Shown piece after piece: positions 10,483 to 20,272 of a stretch of 64,000 nt of DNA. Positions within the stretch are counted from its first letter, which is position 1. Each line of letters begins with the position of its first letter. The position numbers were made by a program, and so were the translations under genes. Source of the stretch: Adenophora triphylla var. japonica (lineage: Eukaryota > Streptophyta > Magnoliopsida > Asterales > Campanulaceae); assembly GCA_022495995.1 (NCBI GenBank), contig JAFEMH010001293.1, forward strand, positions 124,001 through 188,000. The letters are read 5' to 3'. Under the pieces are notes generated by a model. That model ran no database searches. It was not told the origin of the DNA and was given only the letters and a program-made list of their open reading frames with translations.

Positions 10483-12200
10483 TCAGAGATTACAAAGACC
10501 AAGAGATCTTTTCAAACTAGAAAATCTCTCGTGGTCTAAGGCCTTGGTAAAGATATCAGCCAGTTGATACTTAGTATCAATATGATCAATGTTAATTAGG
10601 CCTTTATCTACCATATCTCTAAGAAAATGGTGACGTATATCAATGTGCTTAGTACGGGAATGTTGAACAGGGTTTTTTGAAATGTTGATAGCACTCAGGT
10701 TATCACAGTACATAGTCAAAGAATTACTCTCTAGACCATAGTCATCTAGCATATGTTTTAGCCAAATAAGTTGTGAGCAACAACTACCGGCTGCAACATA
10801 CTCAGACTCAGCTGTGGAAAGAGAGACACAATTTTGTTTACGACTATACCATGAAACTAAATCGTTACCCAAGTAAAAACACTCCCACTAGTACTCTTCC
10901 TATCATCCATATCCCCCGCCCAATCCGAGTCACTAAAGCCTACCAAATTGGTGTTAGTATCCTTACTAAACCAAATCCCTAATTCACTTGTTCCTGAAAC
11001 ATATTTAATTATCTTTTTGACAGAATTAAGGTGGGAGACTTTAGGATTGGCTTGATAACGTGCACAAACGCACACACTAAACATGATATCAGGACGACTA
11101 GAAGTGAGATAGAGAAGGCTACCTATCATAGAACGATATAGAGTAGGATCAACATCCTCACCTACTTGGTCTCTACCAAGTTTAAGAGAAGAACACATAG
11201 GGATTTTTGAACTTTTTGCTCCTTCCAACCCAAACCGTTTCACTAAGCTCTTTGCATACTTGCTTTGTGAAATGAAAATTCCTTCATTTGATTGTTTCAC
11301 CTGCAAGCCTAGAAAGAATGTTAACTCACCAATCATGCTCATTTCAAATGTTGATGTCATAGCCTCTACAAAATCTTTTAAACACGTTTGAGAAGTAGAG
11401 CCATAGACTATGTCATCAACATAGATTTGAACAATGACTGTCTCTTTGCCATGCCTTAGGATAAATAAGGTCCTATCTGCTTCACCTCTTGTAAAACCAT
11501 ATTCAAGTAAGAAAGAGGTTAAGCGACCATACCATACACGTGGAGCTTGTTTCAAGCCATATAGGGCTTTATCAAGTCTATATACATGGTTTGGTAGATG
11601 AGGATCTTCAAATCCTTTTGGTTGTTCAACAAAAACTTCTTCTTTTAAATAACCATTTAAAAAGGCAGCTTTAACATCCATTTGAAACAATGTAATTTTT
11701 AGAAAATAAGCTATAGCCAAGAGGAGTTTTATGGATTCTATTCTAGCAACAGGAGCAAAGGTCTCATCAAAGTCAACACCTTCAATTTGGGTGTAACCTT
11801 GAGCTACAAGATGAGCTTTGTTCCTAACAATATTTCCTTGCTCATCTGATTTATTCTTGAAAATCCATTTTGTACCAATTACATTTGTATTAATGGGACG
11901 TGGTACTAAACACCAAACTTCATTACGAGCAAATTGTTCAAGTTCCTCTTGCATGGCTTGTATCCAAAAATTATCTTTTAAAGCTTTAGAAATATTTTTG
12001 GGTTCTAAAGAAGAAACAAAACAGGAATATTTTACCTTGTGGTATGTGGTGGACATGCACACATACCTTGCCATTTCACGGTTACTAAAATGTCCCTTGT
12101 TCCTTGTTCGTACCCCTTCACTTGCTTCTCCAATGATTTGAGATGAAGGATGATCTCTTCTGATCCTTGTTGGTGGATCCCTTCTCAATTCTTCAGGCAC
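10483..12200 (-). pseudogene. C1 reverse transcriptase and RNase H
   Basis: Two frames, 10857-12200 and 10483-10872, joined by a frameshift near 10865. The first is a copia RT: WCLVPRP and [10 protein letters not shown] entry, [26 protein letters not shown] with a catalytic Asp, [12 protein letters not shown], and the YVDD catalytic motif near residue 265. The second is the RNase H end, with STAESEYVA, YCDNLSAI and RTKHIDIRHHFLRD, ending in ADIFTKAL as copia pol usually does. The product would copy element RNA into DNA in the particle. Upstream, a broken linker (12201-12588) separates it from integrase. Confidence 0.9.
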
Positions 12201-12588
12201 ATGAGCATCATCATCTGACTATTCATCCTTTTCAGTTGCTGGACTGGTCTTAGGTGATACCGGAGATGCTATCCCTTCAGTGGCAACACTTGGGCCAGCA
12301 CCTGGGGTATCACTTACTTGATTTTGATCCTCCAGTTCCTCCAGCAATATCAATGGAGATTCCTGTACTCCATCACCTGTAACACTTGCTAAATCATCAA
12401 AAACAACGTTAATTGATTCCTGAATGGTTTTTAACCTAAGGTTATAAACCCTATATGCTCAACTGTCCTGAGCATACCCAAGAAATATAGCCTTATCACT
12501 TTTAGAGTCAAATTTAGCTAAGTAATCCCGATCATTTAGAACATAACTCATACACCCAAATGTATGAAAATAATGAACCTTTGATATC
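12201..12588 (-). pseudogene. C1 integrase C-terminal part and linker to RT
   Basis: No long open frame. Short minus-strand stretches (12420-12588) match the copia integrase C-terminal region (for example FHTFGCMSYVLNDR-like words, broken by stops), followed by a Pro/Ser/Thr-rich linker at 12240-12400 that includes a phased motif cluster at 12282-12313. Confidence 0.55.
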
Positions 12589-13782
12589 CTACCATTGAAA
12601 AATTTCATAAGGTGTCATTCTAGTACCAGGTCTTACAAAAACTCTATTGGCCGTGTGACAAGCTGTGTTTAAGGCCTCAGCCCAAAATCTTTTTGAAATT
12701 CTTTTTGAAAACAACATCACACGTGCCATCTCAAGTAAGGTCCTATTTTTTCTTTCAGCCACCCCATTTTGTTGAGGTGTTTTAGGAGCAGAAAACTCAT
12801 GTTTAATTCCTTTTAATTCACAAAAAGTAAAGAACAATGAATTATCAAACTCCGTTCCATGATCAGACCTTATTCGCATGATAAGAGCACAAAACATGTT
12901 TTTGATTTTAGCATGTAAGATCTTAAACTTTTTAAAAATTTCTGATTTTTCTTTCAAAAATTATACCCAAGTGAATCTAGAAAAATCATCAACTATTACA
13001 AAATTATATCTCTTACCTCCTAAACTGTCTACCTCCACTGGACCCATTAAATCCATATGCATCAATTGAAAACAGTGAGTTGTTCCAGAATACTCCTCAT
13101 TATGTTGGGTAGCACTATGGGTAGCATGTGTTTGTTTACCCTTGAGACAATCTTCACATATTATTTTCGTACTTATGTCCAGACTAGGTATACCTCTTAC
13201 AGCTTCAGCATTAATGAGTTTCACAATGTTTCGAAAATGGACATGACCCAACTTTTGATGCCATAAGGTAGCATCATCAATCCTCACAGAATGACACACT
13301 TGTTTATTCTCAACAAGATAACACTTATTACTTGACCTAGTACCAGTCATAACACAGTTATTGGTACAATCAAAAACTTCACAAGTGTTTTTATTGAATT
13401 TCACTTCTAGGTTGTCATCACAAAGTTGGCTAATACTAATTAAATTAGTTACAAGTCCATCAACATGCAAAACATTTTTCAAAGCAGGAAATCCAGGTAC
13501 ATTTAATATCCCTTTTCCTATTATATTACTCTTGCCACCTCCACCATATGTTACACTACCACCTTGAATAGGTTCATATTCTTTTAAAAACATTTTTGTT
13601 CCTGTCATGTGGCGTGAACAACCACTATCAAAATACCATGAACCTTCAACATTAGTTTTTAAAGCAGTGCACACAACATCACATATTAGGTTAGATTTAG
13701 GTTTCCACACTTTCCTACTTTGATAATTTTTCTTCTGACTGCCAGTGATATCTGACGTGCTAGATAGCACTTCAGGTATCAC
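12589..13782 (-). pseudogene. C1 protease and integrase
   Basis: Frames 12961-13782 and 12589-12957 are in one register, separated by a TAA at 12961-12963. The first starts with the copia protease, active-site block FDSGCSRHMTG near residue 55. It continues into the pre-integrase zinc-binding region (LWHQKLGHVH ... CEDCLKGKQ) and the first catalytic Asp (MHMDLMGP). The second frame has the second catalytic Asp (RSDHGTEF) and the Glu (NGVAERKNRTL), completing D-D-E. Integrase inserts the DNA copy into the chromosome. The stop removes the second and third catalytic residues from the product. The reading frame overlaps the gag end by four bases through a frame change. Confidence 0.88.
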
Positions 13783-15550
13783 AGAAGAACTGACTGTTTC
13801 TTTAAAAGTTTTTTAAAATCATTTTTCAAATGTCCAGTAGAGTAACAATAGCTACATGTTTTTACCTTGTCAGAAGACTTATCAGAAGATATTAGTTCAA
13901 CTTTGTCTCTTTCTTTAACAAAAACTACCTTATCTTCCTTATTAGCCAAAGTAGATGTAATAGCATTTAAAGACTCTCGAAAACCCATACATGCCTTGAG
14001 TGGATTGCTCAACCCAAGAATTGCATCTAACTTGGAAGAACTCGTGTTGAGTTTCTTAAATGTGGCCTCGGCTAGAGTAAGCTTGGCCTTGACTTTGTCC
14101 AGCTCCACATCATTCTTTGTGAGTTGAACTTCCAATCTAGTCAAGCCATCAGTCAGGTCTTGAACCTCTTTGGACAGAGAAATCACCTACTTGTTCTCTT
14201 TCTTCCATTCGTCCACCAATTCTTTGCAAAGGTTCTTAAGACCACAAATGAGTTCATCCTTGTTGAACTCCTTACTTTGTTCACCCTCTTGTGAACTACC
14301 TACATCCATGTTTACAAAACCCACAAAACAAACAGCATTTATCAACTTTAAATCTGTATACCTGTTGGATGATATACCAGGTGCTATCCCACTTTGGATA
14401 TCACATGGGGTATCACTGACAGAATCCGAGTCACAATTTGTGACCACCATTGCTGTTTGATCTGAATCTTCAGATTGATTGGTCTCCTCATCCTCATTGT
14501 CACTGAGTGAAACCCATAGGTTCTTTCCCATCTTCCTTAGAGTGTTAGCACACTCATTTGAGTAATGACCCCATCCAGAGCAAGCATGACATTGGATTGA
14601 TTCAAGGTATTTTTGATCAGATCTGAATTGATCTAATGATGCTCTCCTTATGGGACCACCTTTCTTAGTAGATGGAGATGTCCTCTTTGGCATAGAATTG
14701 TACACCTTGGTTTGTTGCTCTTTAGCTTTCACCTGCACATTTTCTTTGTTAAATTTTCGTAACATAGAGTTATATTTCCTAGCAAGCAAGGCAACACTGG
14801 CATCTTCACCCAATTCCTCAAAAATTTCGTCATCCTCATTAGTTGAACCACTAGAGGCTTGAACTTTTAAAGCAACACACTTGCCTTTAGAAGCTTCACT
14901 TTTCTCAGCAAGGTTTGACTTAAAATTTTTTAAAATGATCATTAAGGAATTGATGTCCATAGTAGAAAGATTGTGAGCCTCTTCTATAGATGAAACCTTT
15001 ATATTAAAACGCTCAGGGAGAGTTCTAATAGCCTTTGAAACCAATTGTTTGTTTGTAAAAGGTTCACCTAAAAGTTGACACTCATTAGCAATGTCAAACA
15101 ATTTTTCAAAATAAGAGGAAATGGTATCATTTTCACCCATTCTCAATCTTTCAAATTTGCCAGTAAGACCTCTATGTTTTTTTCACGCACACTAGAATCA
15201 CCTTCACAAAATCTTTGTAAAATATCCCAAGCTTCTTGAGCTGTGAAACTATTTTGAATAAGTTTAAAAATATGCATGTCAACCCACTCAAAGATAGCAA
15301 TAAGAGCTTTTTCATTATAGTTAGCTAGGGTGATCTCTTCATTAGTCCACTCGCCTTCAGGTTTAACCTGAATATCACCATCCTCATCAGGAGATAATAG
15401 TGGAAGAGAGTACCCATTAACTATAGATCACCACGCTCAAAGATCAATTGATTTGATATGCGAGCGAAGACGAATTTTCCAATATGCATAATTCGAACCA
15501 TCTAAAACAGGAAGACGTTTTTGGTTTGGATTTGTAGGATCAAAAGCCAT
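13779..15550 (-). pseudogene. C1 gag with two zinc knuckles
   Basis: The likely start is the ATG at 15548-15550, 38 bp from the PBS. The N-terminal module begins with LDGSNYAYWK, typical of copia gag, but is cut by TGA at 15437-15439 and a frame change near 15170. Frame 14187-15146 carries the UBN2-like gag core (IRTLPERFN...) and a first knuckle, CHACSGWGHYSNEC. TAG at 14187-14189 interrupts it and 13779-14186 follows in the same register, with a coiled-coil-like helix and a second knuckle (CSYCYSTGHLKNDF) whose last Cys is replaced by Phe. Gag builds the particle. C2 gag has both knuckles intact. Confidence 0.85.
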
Positions 15551-15588
15551 GACACCTAGACCAAGCACTTAGTATCGTCAAGTGACGT

Positions 15589-15600
15589 GCGCTGATACCA
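15589..15600 (-). other. C1 primer binding site (initiator tRNA-Met type)
   Basis: Minus strand TGGTATCAGCGC lies two bases from the 5' LTR. It matches the plant TGGTATCAGAGC primer site with one mismatch. Confidence 0.85.
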
Positions 15601-15602
15601 AT

Positions 15603-16568
15603 TGAAATTGTCACGGCCAGAATCACAAGTGATATCCAAGGTGATAACAGCACCAACGATAGCACTTGGGATAGCACACACACACTTCGAAAAATAAAAC
15701 AATTTTTTAAAAGAGTTTGCAGCGGAATAAAAACACCAAAATTGTTTTTCTCAAGTTATATAAATATAACTTGAGAGTGCCTCTTAGGCAAGACTTTATA
15801 ATCACTATAAATGAATTTACAAAGCCGAAGATGTTCCCTATAGCTATAACAATTTTGAGCTCTATAGAACAAGAGATAAAGAATGGAATCCTATCCTTGC
15901 CTTCACACAACTTGATACCAATGTAATCAAGTACGAAATTACAAGGGAGGAAGGATTAAACGAACCAAACAAAGAACTCTATCTCTAAGCTTTCGAAGGT
16001 GTGAATGTGTTGGTGTAAATTGGCATATCTTCAAATGAAACCTTCCAAGCTTTTTTATAGTCTTCAAATACTTGAAGGCTACTCAATTAACAGCCTTGGG
16101 GCTGTATATGCACGTTGAGAATGTGTAGGGAGAGTAGTTGAGATTGTTCCTCAATTTTAGCTCCCACTTCCTAAATTGTAGCAACCGAGTTGATTAATCC
16201 TCAAGTCAAGCTTCCACACCTTGTACTCGTAAGCTTTATCAACCTTGTACTCTTCTATAACTCTGAAACAACTCCTTGACCAAGTCTCCACATGTTTTTA
16301 ATGTTGTTGCCAAAGTTACGGTTTTATGCATAAAATGCATAAATCAATTCCTTCCAAATTCCACACGTGTCTAGCTCCTTCTTTGATGCTATTGCACTCT
16401 GAAATATAAACATAAACCATAGACTATACAGATTATATTAGCACATTAGTCCATTAAATAATAAACAAGAAATATACAACTATATAAATTCCAGTTCAGG
16501 AAATCATCTGCGATATCACCTGGAATTTGGGAAATCATCTACGATATCACCTGCAGTTTACACTAACA
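15603..16568 (-). repeat. C1 5' LTR
   Basis: 966 bp, partner of 5944-6908, with TG...CA ends. It would drive transcription leftwards. Differences from its partner are mostly substitutions, plus short A/T-run changes near 15695. Confidence 0.95.
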
Positions 16569-16573
16569 GACTC
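16569..16573. repeat. C1 target site duplication, right (GACTC)
   Basis: Matches 5939-5943 exactly. Confidence 0.92.
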
Positions 16574-16666
16574 TTACACAAAAAGAATGAGAAAATTGTC
16601 CAAGTTGATTAAAGAAAGTTAGACCCTCTAACAAAATTGGTTTAGAAACTCAATTTTAAAAATGAT

Positions 16667-16684
16667 TCCCCAGCAGAGTCGCCA
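16667..16684 (-). other. G1 primer binding site (TGGCGACTCTGCTGGGGA)
   Basis: The minus strand reads TGGCGACTCTGCTGGGGA one base away from the inferred LTR end. This is the primer-site type of Tat/Ogre elements. G2 has the same site with one base change (24951-24968). Confidence 0.85.
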
Positions 16685-17332
16685 CTGAACATACCCCGAT
16701 CCGCATGCCGAAAAATGCATGGGAAGTTTGAAAAAGGTTTTAGTTGATTATTTTGAAAAGGAGCGGGAATACGAACACGGCTTTAATAAAATGGGAGTCG
16801 CCACTCCGTTTTAAGGAAAACGTTGAGAAACCATAAACACTTAGTTGGGTCCGGGGGTCAAGTTACGACGTGGAAAGAGAATATAGAGCTCACCCACGTC
16901 GCCTCTTTCGAGATTTTCAATCAAACAAGGACAATGTAAATCATTCTAAGTGTGTGCAAATCGTGTCGACAAACAAGAATATGAAATTTGGATTTCATTA
17001 ATGATAATAAAATGAGATACAACTTGTGAACCATTAAAAAGGGGGCCACACCCTTACAAATGATAACTTGAATTACAAGGAAGGGGTGAGACAGTCTGTC
17101 CAGTGACCTTAAATGTCGTACGACACAGGACCTCCTCAGAAGAGGGTCTCTCATACGGCACAGGACAACTTGGTCAGATTGTCTCTTACAAAGGGGGGTA
17201 AACAAGCCACCAAAGCTGATCTAAAGCTAATTGAACTATAGAATTACACTAAACAAAGCTTAAAACTACAAAGGGAATCAATCTGGGTTTGACTGAAGTC
17301 ACTAAAGTCAAAATGACTTTCTGGGATCCTTA

Positions 17333-17379
17333 TGTCGTATGACACAGGACGCCTTAAGGTTGTCCTGTGTCGGACGACA
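17333..17379. repeat. Inverted repeat in G1 LTR, about 19-bp arms
   Basis: ATGTCGTATGACACAGGAC is followed after about 9 bases by an inverted copy with a few mismatches ending in GGACGACAT. Each arm is itself partly palindromic (GTCGTNNGAC). A related direct pair lies at 17115 and 17149, 34 bp apart, and an inverted pair at 18025 and 18067. Confidence 0.75.
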
Positions 17380-17990
17380 TGTTCATCCTCTGTCAGTGAG
17401 CTTCATCAGATTGATCCCACACTACTCAGATCATGAAACTAGGCTATAATACTAACTGAAAATAGTAGAATAACAGTAACAAATGAGTATTATGGGAGGA
17501 TCACATGACTTTGATGGCCAAATGTGAATGATCACATATTTTGGGCCATGATCATGGGGCCATCACCTCCTAACTCAAGCATGCTCAACAAAGATGCAAA
17601 CTTTAATAAAGCTAAAGCTACTAAGTGTCCAGATCTGAGATGAGGAGATGTGAATATTGAAGATTCACATCTCCACCATCTTTATCATGCAAAATCCCAA
17701 ATAAATCACATGTGATCACATAGTATAAGAAAGCAAGGCAATGATTTGAATAAGCAAGATATAAATAGAGATAGGAGGGGTTTAGGGTCTACCTATTGTA
17801 GTCCACAAGACAAAACACCAATAGTATGGTGTTTGCCCCTTCAAATCTCCAACAAAGATGGTTTCCCTTCTCCTTGTTTTGGATGTGTGTGTGTTTTAGG
17901 AGGGAGGTGTGTGTGTTTCTCTCTCTTCTCTCAAATTTGGCAGAGTGACCTTACTTCAGAAAAATCCTCCCTAAAATGATCAGCAAAGCC

Positions 17991-18003
17991 CTGTATTTAT
18001 AGG
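17991..18003 (-). promoter_or_regulatory. TATA box of G1 LTR
   Basis: The minus strand reads CCTATAAATACAG, a strong plant TATA match. The dyad motifs at 18025-18076 lie just upstream in the direction of transcription. Confidence 0.65.
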
Positions 18004-18876
18004 CATGCTGAGAGGAGCTAACATGTCGTACGATATGGGGCATTAACCGCCTTAGGGTCATCCTGTGTCAGACGACACCGGTTATTCTATAGGCAGAATG
18101 GGCCGAAGGGAGGCAGGCCCAAAACTAAATGACTATAAATAATTAAATAAGCCCAAAACTAAAGCATATAATTAAATAAGCAAGCCCAAAACACGAGTTC
18201 GGGTCGGGGTAGTGTAGCGTTGTGAGAAAATTTTCATCTTTTCATCTTTTTGAGTCGCCACCTATATTATTCGATTGGAAACATAGGAAAACCATTTTGA
18301 AAGAGATTTGGGTTCGGGGCTTAGGTTATGAAATGGGTAGGTTTAGAAGGCATCCATTTCACCCAATCCGGAGATCGGTCTTGCTAAAGAAAAGAGAGGT
18401 TTTCAATCTTTTTAATGAAATAATTAAAGAAAAACAAGTAAACCCTAATCAATTTCTTGATTAGGAATGTCGGATTGTATGCTTCGAGATCGCCTCCATT
18501 GACTGAAGGGACTCTAGGCTAATCCTTTTGATGGGATTACACTACTCTAAAATCAATAGAGAGGTTGAGAAGAGAAACGAAAGTTTAAAGGATGATTACC
18601 TTTTGAGAAGAGATTCGGACAGAGTTTCGACTCAAGTTTAGAGTCGAACCTTGATACGGACAGAGCTTCGCCTCGATCCTTGATTTGGATCTTGATGCGG
18701 ACGGAGCTTCGCCTTGTTCCCTTGATTCGGGCTTCGATGTTTGTTAATCAACAAGGTTGATGAACAAACTTTGAGGTGATTTAGGGTGATTTTGTAGGAA
18801 CCTTTCAGGGAGAGAAACCTACAAAATGTGTGTGTTGTGTGAAATTGTCGACCTCTGAAACACTGGAAGTCATCCA

Positions 18877-18887
18877 GTATTTATAGG
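18877..18887 (-). promoter_or_regulatory. TATA box of G2 3' LTR
   Basis: The minus strand reads CTATAAATACT. In transcription order it follows the palindrome pair at 19034-19070 by about 150 bp. Confidence 0.6.
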
Positions 18888-19033
18888 AGGTTGGAGAGGT
18901 GAAGGTGGAGAGGGAAATTACCCTAGGAAGGTTCCGTAACTCGCCCGATTGGATACCCGAATTGATAAGGTTTTATCCAAAAAGAGAGTTTGAAACGGAG
19001 AAGGAGAGTGATTTCTGCACATCCTGTCGAGGG

Positions 19034-19070
19034 GATATCTCGCGCGAGATATGATATCTCGTGCGAGATA
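19034..19070. repeat. G2 LTR palindrome pair
   Basis: GATATCTCGCGCGAGATAT is followed at 19-bp spacing by GATATCTCGTGCGAGATA. The first holds an 18-bp perfect palindrome. The pair recurs in the other LTR (25806-25842), in the leader beside the PBS (24815-24852) and, degraded, at 23782-23816. Confidence 0.9.
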
Positions 19071-19253
19071 ACTAGTCTGATGACTATTTTGTCCTCTTCA
19101 GTTGTTCCGTTAGTCGGGCTAGGTCCAAAACTAACGAGGTTAGTTAGAAACTTAACGAAACATGACGAAACTGATATGCTTTCATCAAAACATAAAAGAG
19201 AGATGAAGAGTAGTGTAATCATGTAATTATGAGTTCAGAATGGGGTGTCTACA

Positions 19254-19535
19254 GAGCCCCTCGGCGACAGGTCTTATGAAAGAAGAAGTGTTGTCGATAG
19301 AAAAGACATCATTCTGAACTTTGGGATGGTCGTGCCGCACGGCTGCCTACGTATCTCTATCGGAGAATCAGACCAAAATGTAGTTCGACTCCAAAACACG
19401 AAAAGGTTGCTTTAGGTATTTTGAAAATCATTCTTTGAAAATCGAGGAGATTTTATTTTTGAAAAGGCAAATCCATACTGAGGAATCAAATCATGACCCA
19501 ATTCTGAAAATACCTGTTTGTTGATGAAGTGAGGT
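19254..19535 (-). other. G2 region between 3' LTR and tandem arrays
   Basis: No gene. Next to the LTR the minus strand reads GTCGCCGAGGGGCTC, a weak polypurine tract candidate. Confidence 0.4.
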
Positions 19536-20006
19536 GACGATCCTGGCGATTCGGGACCGAGCTTTTTATTGAGTAGTACTCGACATACTACTTGTAGATG
19601 CTTGACACACCTACTTGGTGACGATCCTGGCGATTCAAGACCGAGCTTTTTTGTTGAGTAGTACTCGACATACTACTTGTAGATGCTTGACACACCTACT
19701 TGGTGACGATCCTGGCGATTCAAGACCGAGCTTTTGTTGAGTAGTACTCGACATACTACTTGTAGATGCTTGACACACCTACTTGATGACGATCCACCTG
19801 TAAGGGTGCTGAATCGGGCTTTTGTTGGTGAGTACTTGACATACTTACCCTAGATGCTTGACACATCTATTTGATGACGATCCACCTGTAAGGGCGCTGA
19901 ATCGGGCTTTTGTTGGTGAGTACTTGACATACTTACCCTAGATGCTTGACACATCTATTTGATGACGATCCACCTGTAAGGGCGCTGAATCGGGCTTTTG
20001 TTGGTG
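19536..20006. repeat. G2 tandem array, 84-bp then 88-bp units
   Basis: GACGATCC starts recur at 19536, 19620, 19704, 19788, 19876 and 19964, giving spacings of 84, 84, 84, 88 and 88. Each unit holds AGTACTCGACATACT-like and ATGCTTGACACA-like blocks. Confidence 0.9.
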
Positions 20007-20272
20007 TATGCTTGACGCATGGCACTTGACGTGATGGATGCTTGACGCGATGGATGCTTGACGCAATGGTTGCTTGACGCAATGGATGCTTGACGCAAAG
20101 GTTACTTGACGCAATGGTTGCTTGACGCAATGGATGCTTGACGCGATGGATGCTTGACGCAATGGTAGCTTGACGCTATTGTTGCTTGACACAACGGTTG
20201 CTTGACACAACGGTTGCTTGACACAACGGTTGCTTGACGCAACGGTTGCTTGACGCTTTAAGATATGCTCGA
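20007..20272. repeat. G2 16-bp tandem array (GATGCTTGACGCAATG)
   Basis: About sixteen copies of a 16-bp unit, GATGCTTGACGCAATG or close variants. The core TGCTTGACGCA also occurs inside the 84/88-bp units next door, so the short array may have grown from part of the longer unit. Confidence 0.9.

Larger units (their letters stand above)
5944..16568 (-). mobile_element. C1: complete SIRE-like Ty1/copia retrotransposon with extra ORF
   Basis: A 10,625-bp element with LTRs at 5944-6908 and 15603-16568, 5-bp target duplications, PPT beside the left (3') LTR and PBS beside the right (5') LTR. Reading on the minus strand the order is gag, protease, integrase, RT, RNase H, spacer, extra ORF. Copia order (integrase before RT), two zinc knuckles in gag and an extra ORF after pol are the layout of the SIRE/Maximus lineage. 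LTRs differ at roughly 25 positions by my eye count, so it is not very recent. Gag-pol carries several stops and frameshifts. Confidence 0.93.
1..18212 (-). mobile_element. G1: Tat/Ogre-like Ty3/gypsy retrotransposon, 5' part, interrupted by C1
   Basis: Read on the minus strand, the order is 5' LTR (from 16686 rightwards), PBS (16667-16684), leader, gag (from 4509), zinc-knuckle-like motif, protease and a G-patch-like segment; RT, RNase H, integrase and the 3' LTR would lie left of the window. C1 sits in the leader and its GACTC target duplication shows the two halves were once joined. Assignment to the Tat/Ogre branch rests on the PBS type, the DNGS protease motif and the G-patch-like segment after the protease. 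The coding region has several stops and frameshifts, so the copy is dead. The outer LTR boundary is unresolved because G2 starts at 18213. Confidence 0.8.
16686..18212 (-). repeat. G1 5' LTR, outer end unresolved
   Basis: Begins TGAACATACCCC on the plus strand, one base from the PBS as in G2. It contains a TATA box on the minus strand (17991-18003) and dyad motifs on both sides of it. No open gene. The right boundary is set here only because the G2 LTR starts at 18213; the true LTR may be shorter or truncated. Confidence 0.55.
18213..19253 (-). repeat. G2 3' LTR
   Basis: 1,041 bp, strongly similar to 24970-26024. It carries the ATATCTCGCGCGAGATAT palindrome pair (19034-19070) and a TATA box (18877-18887). 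Confidence 0.9.

Noticed and set aside
15589..15600. tRNA gene at the tRNA-Met-like word
   Set aside because: Only the 12-nt primer site is present; no cloverleaf around it, nor at the C2 site (55150-55163).
19933..20210. Two overlapping minus frames with repeated VKHPLRQA/VKQPLRQA-type peptides
   Set aside because: They only translate the 16-bp tandem array in different registers; no family similarity.
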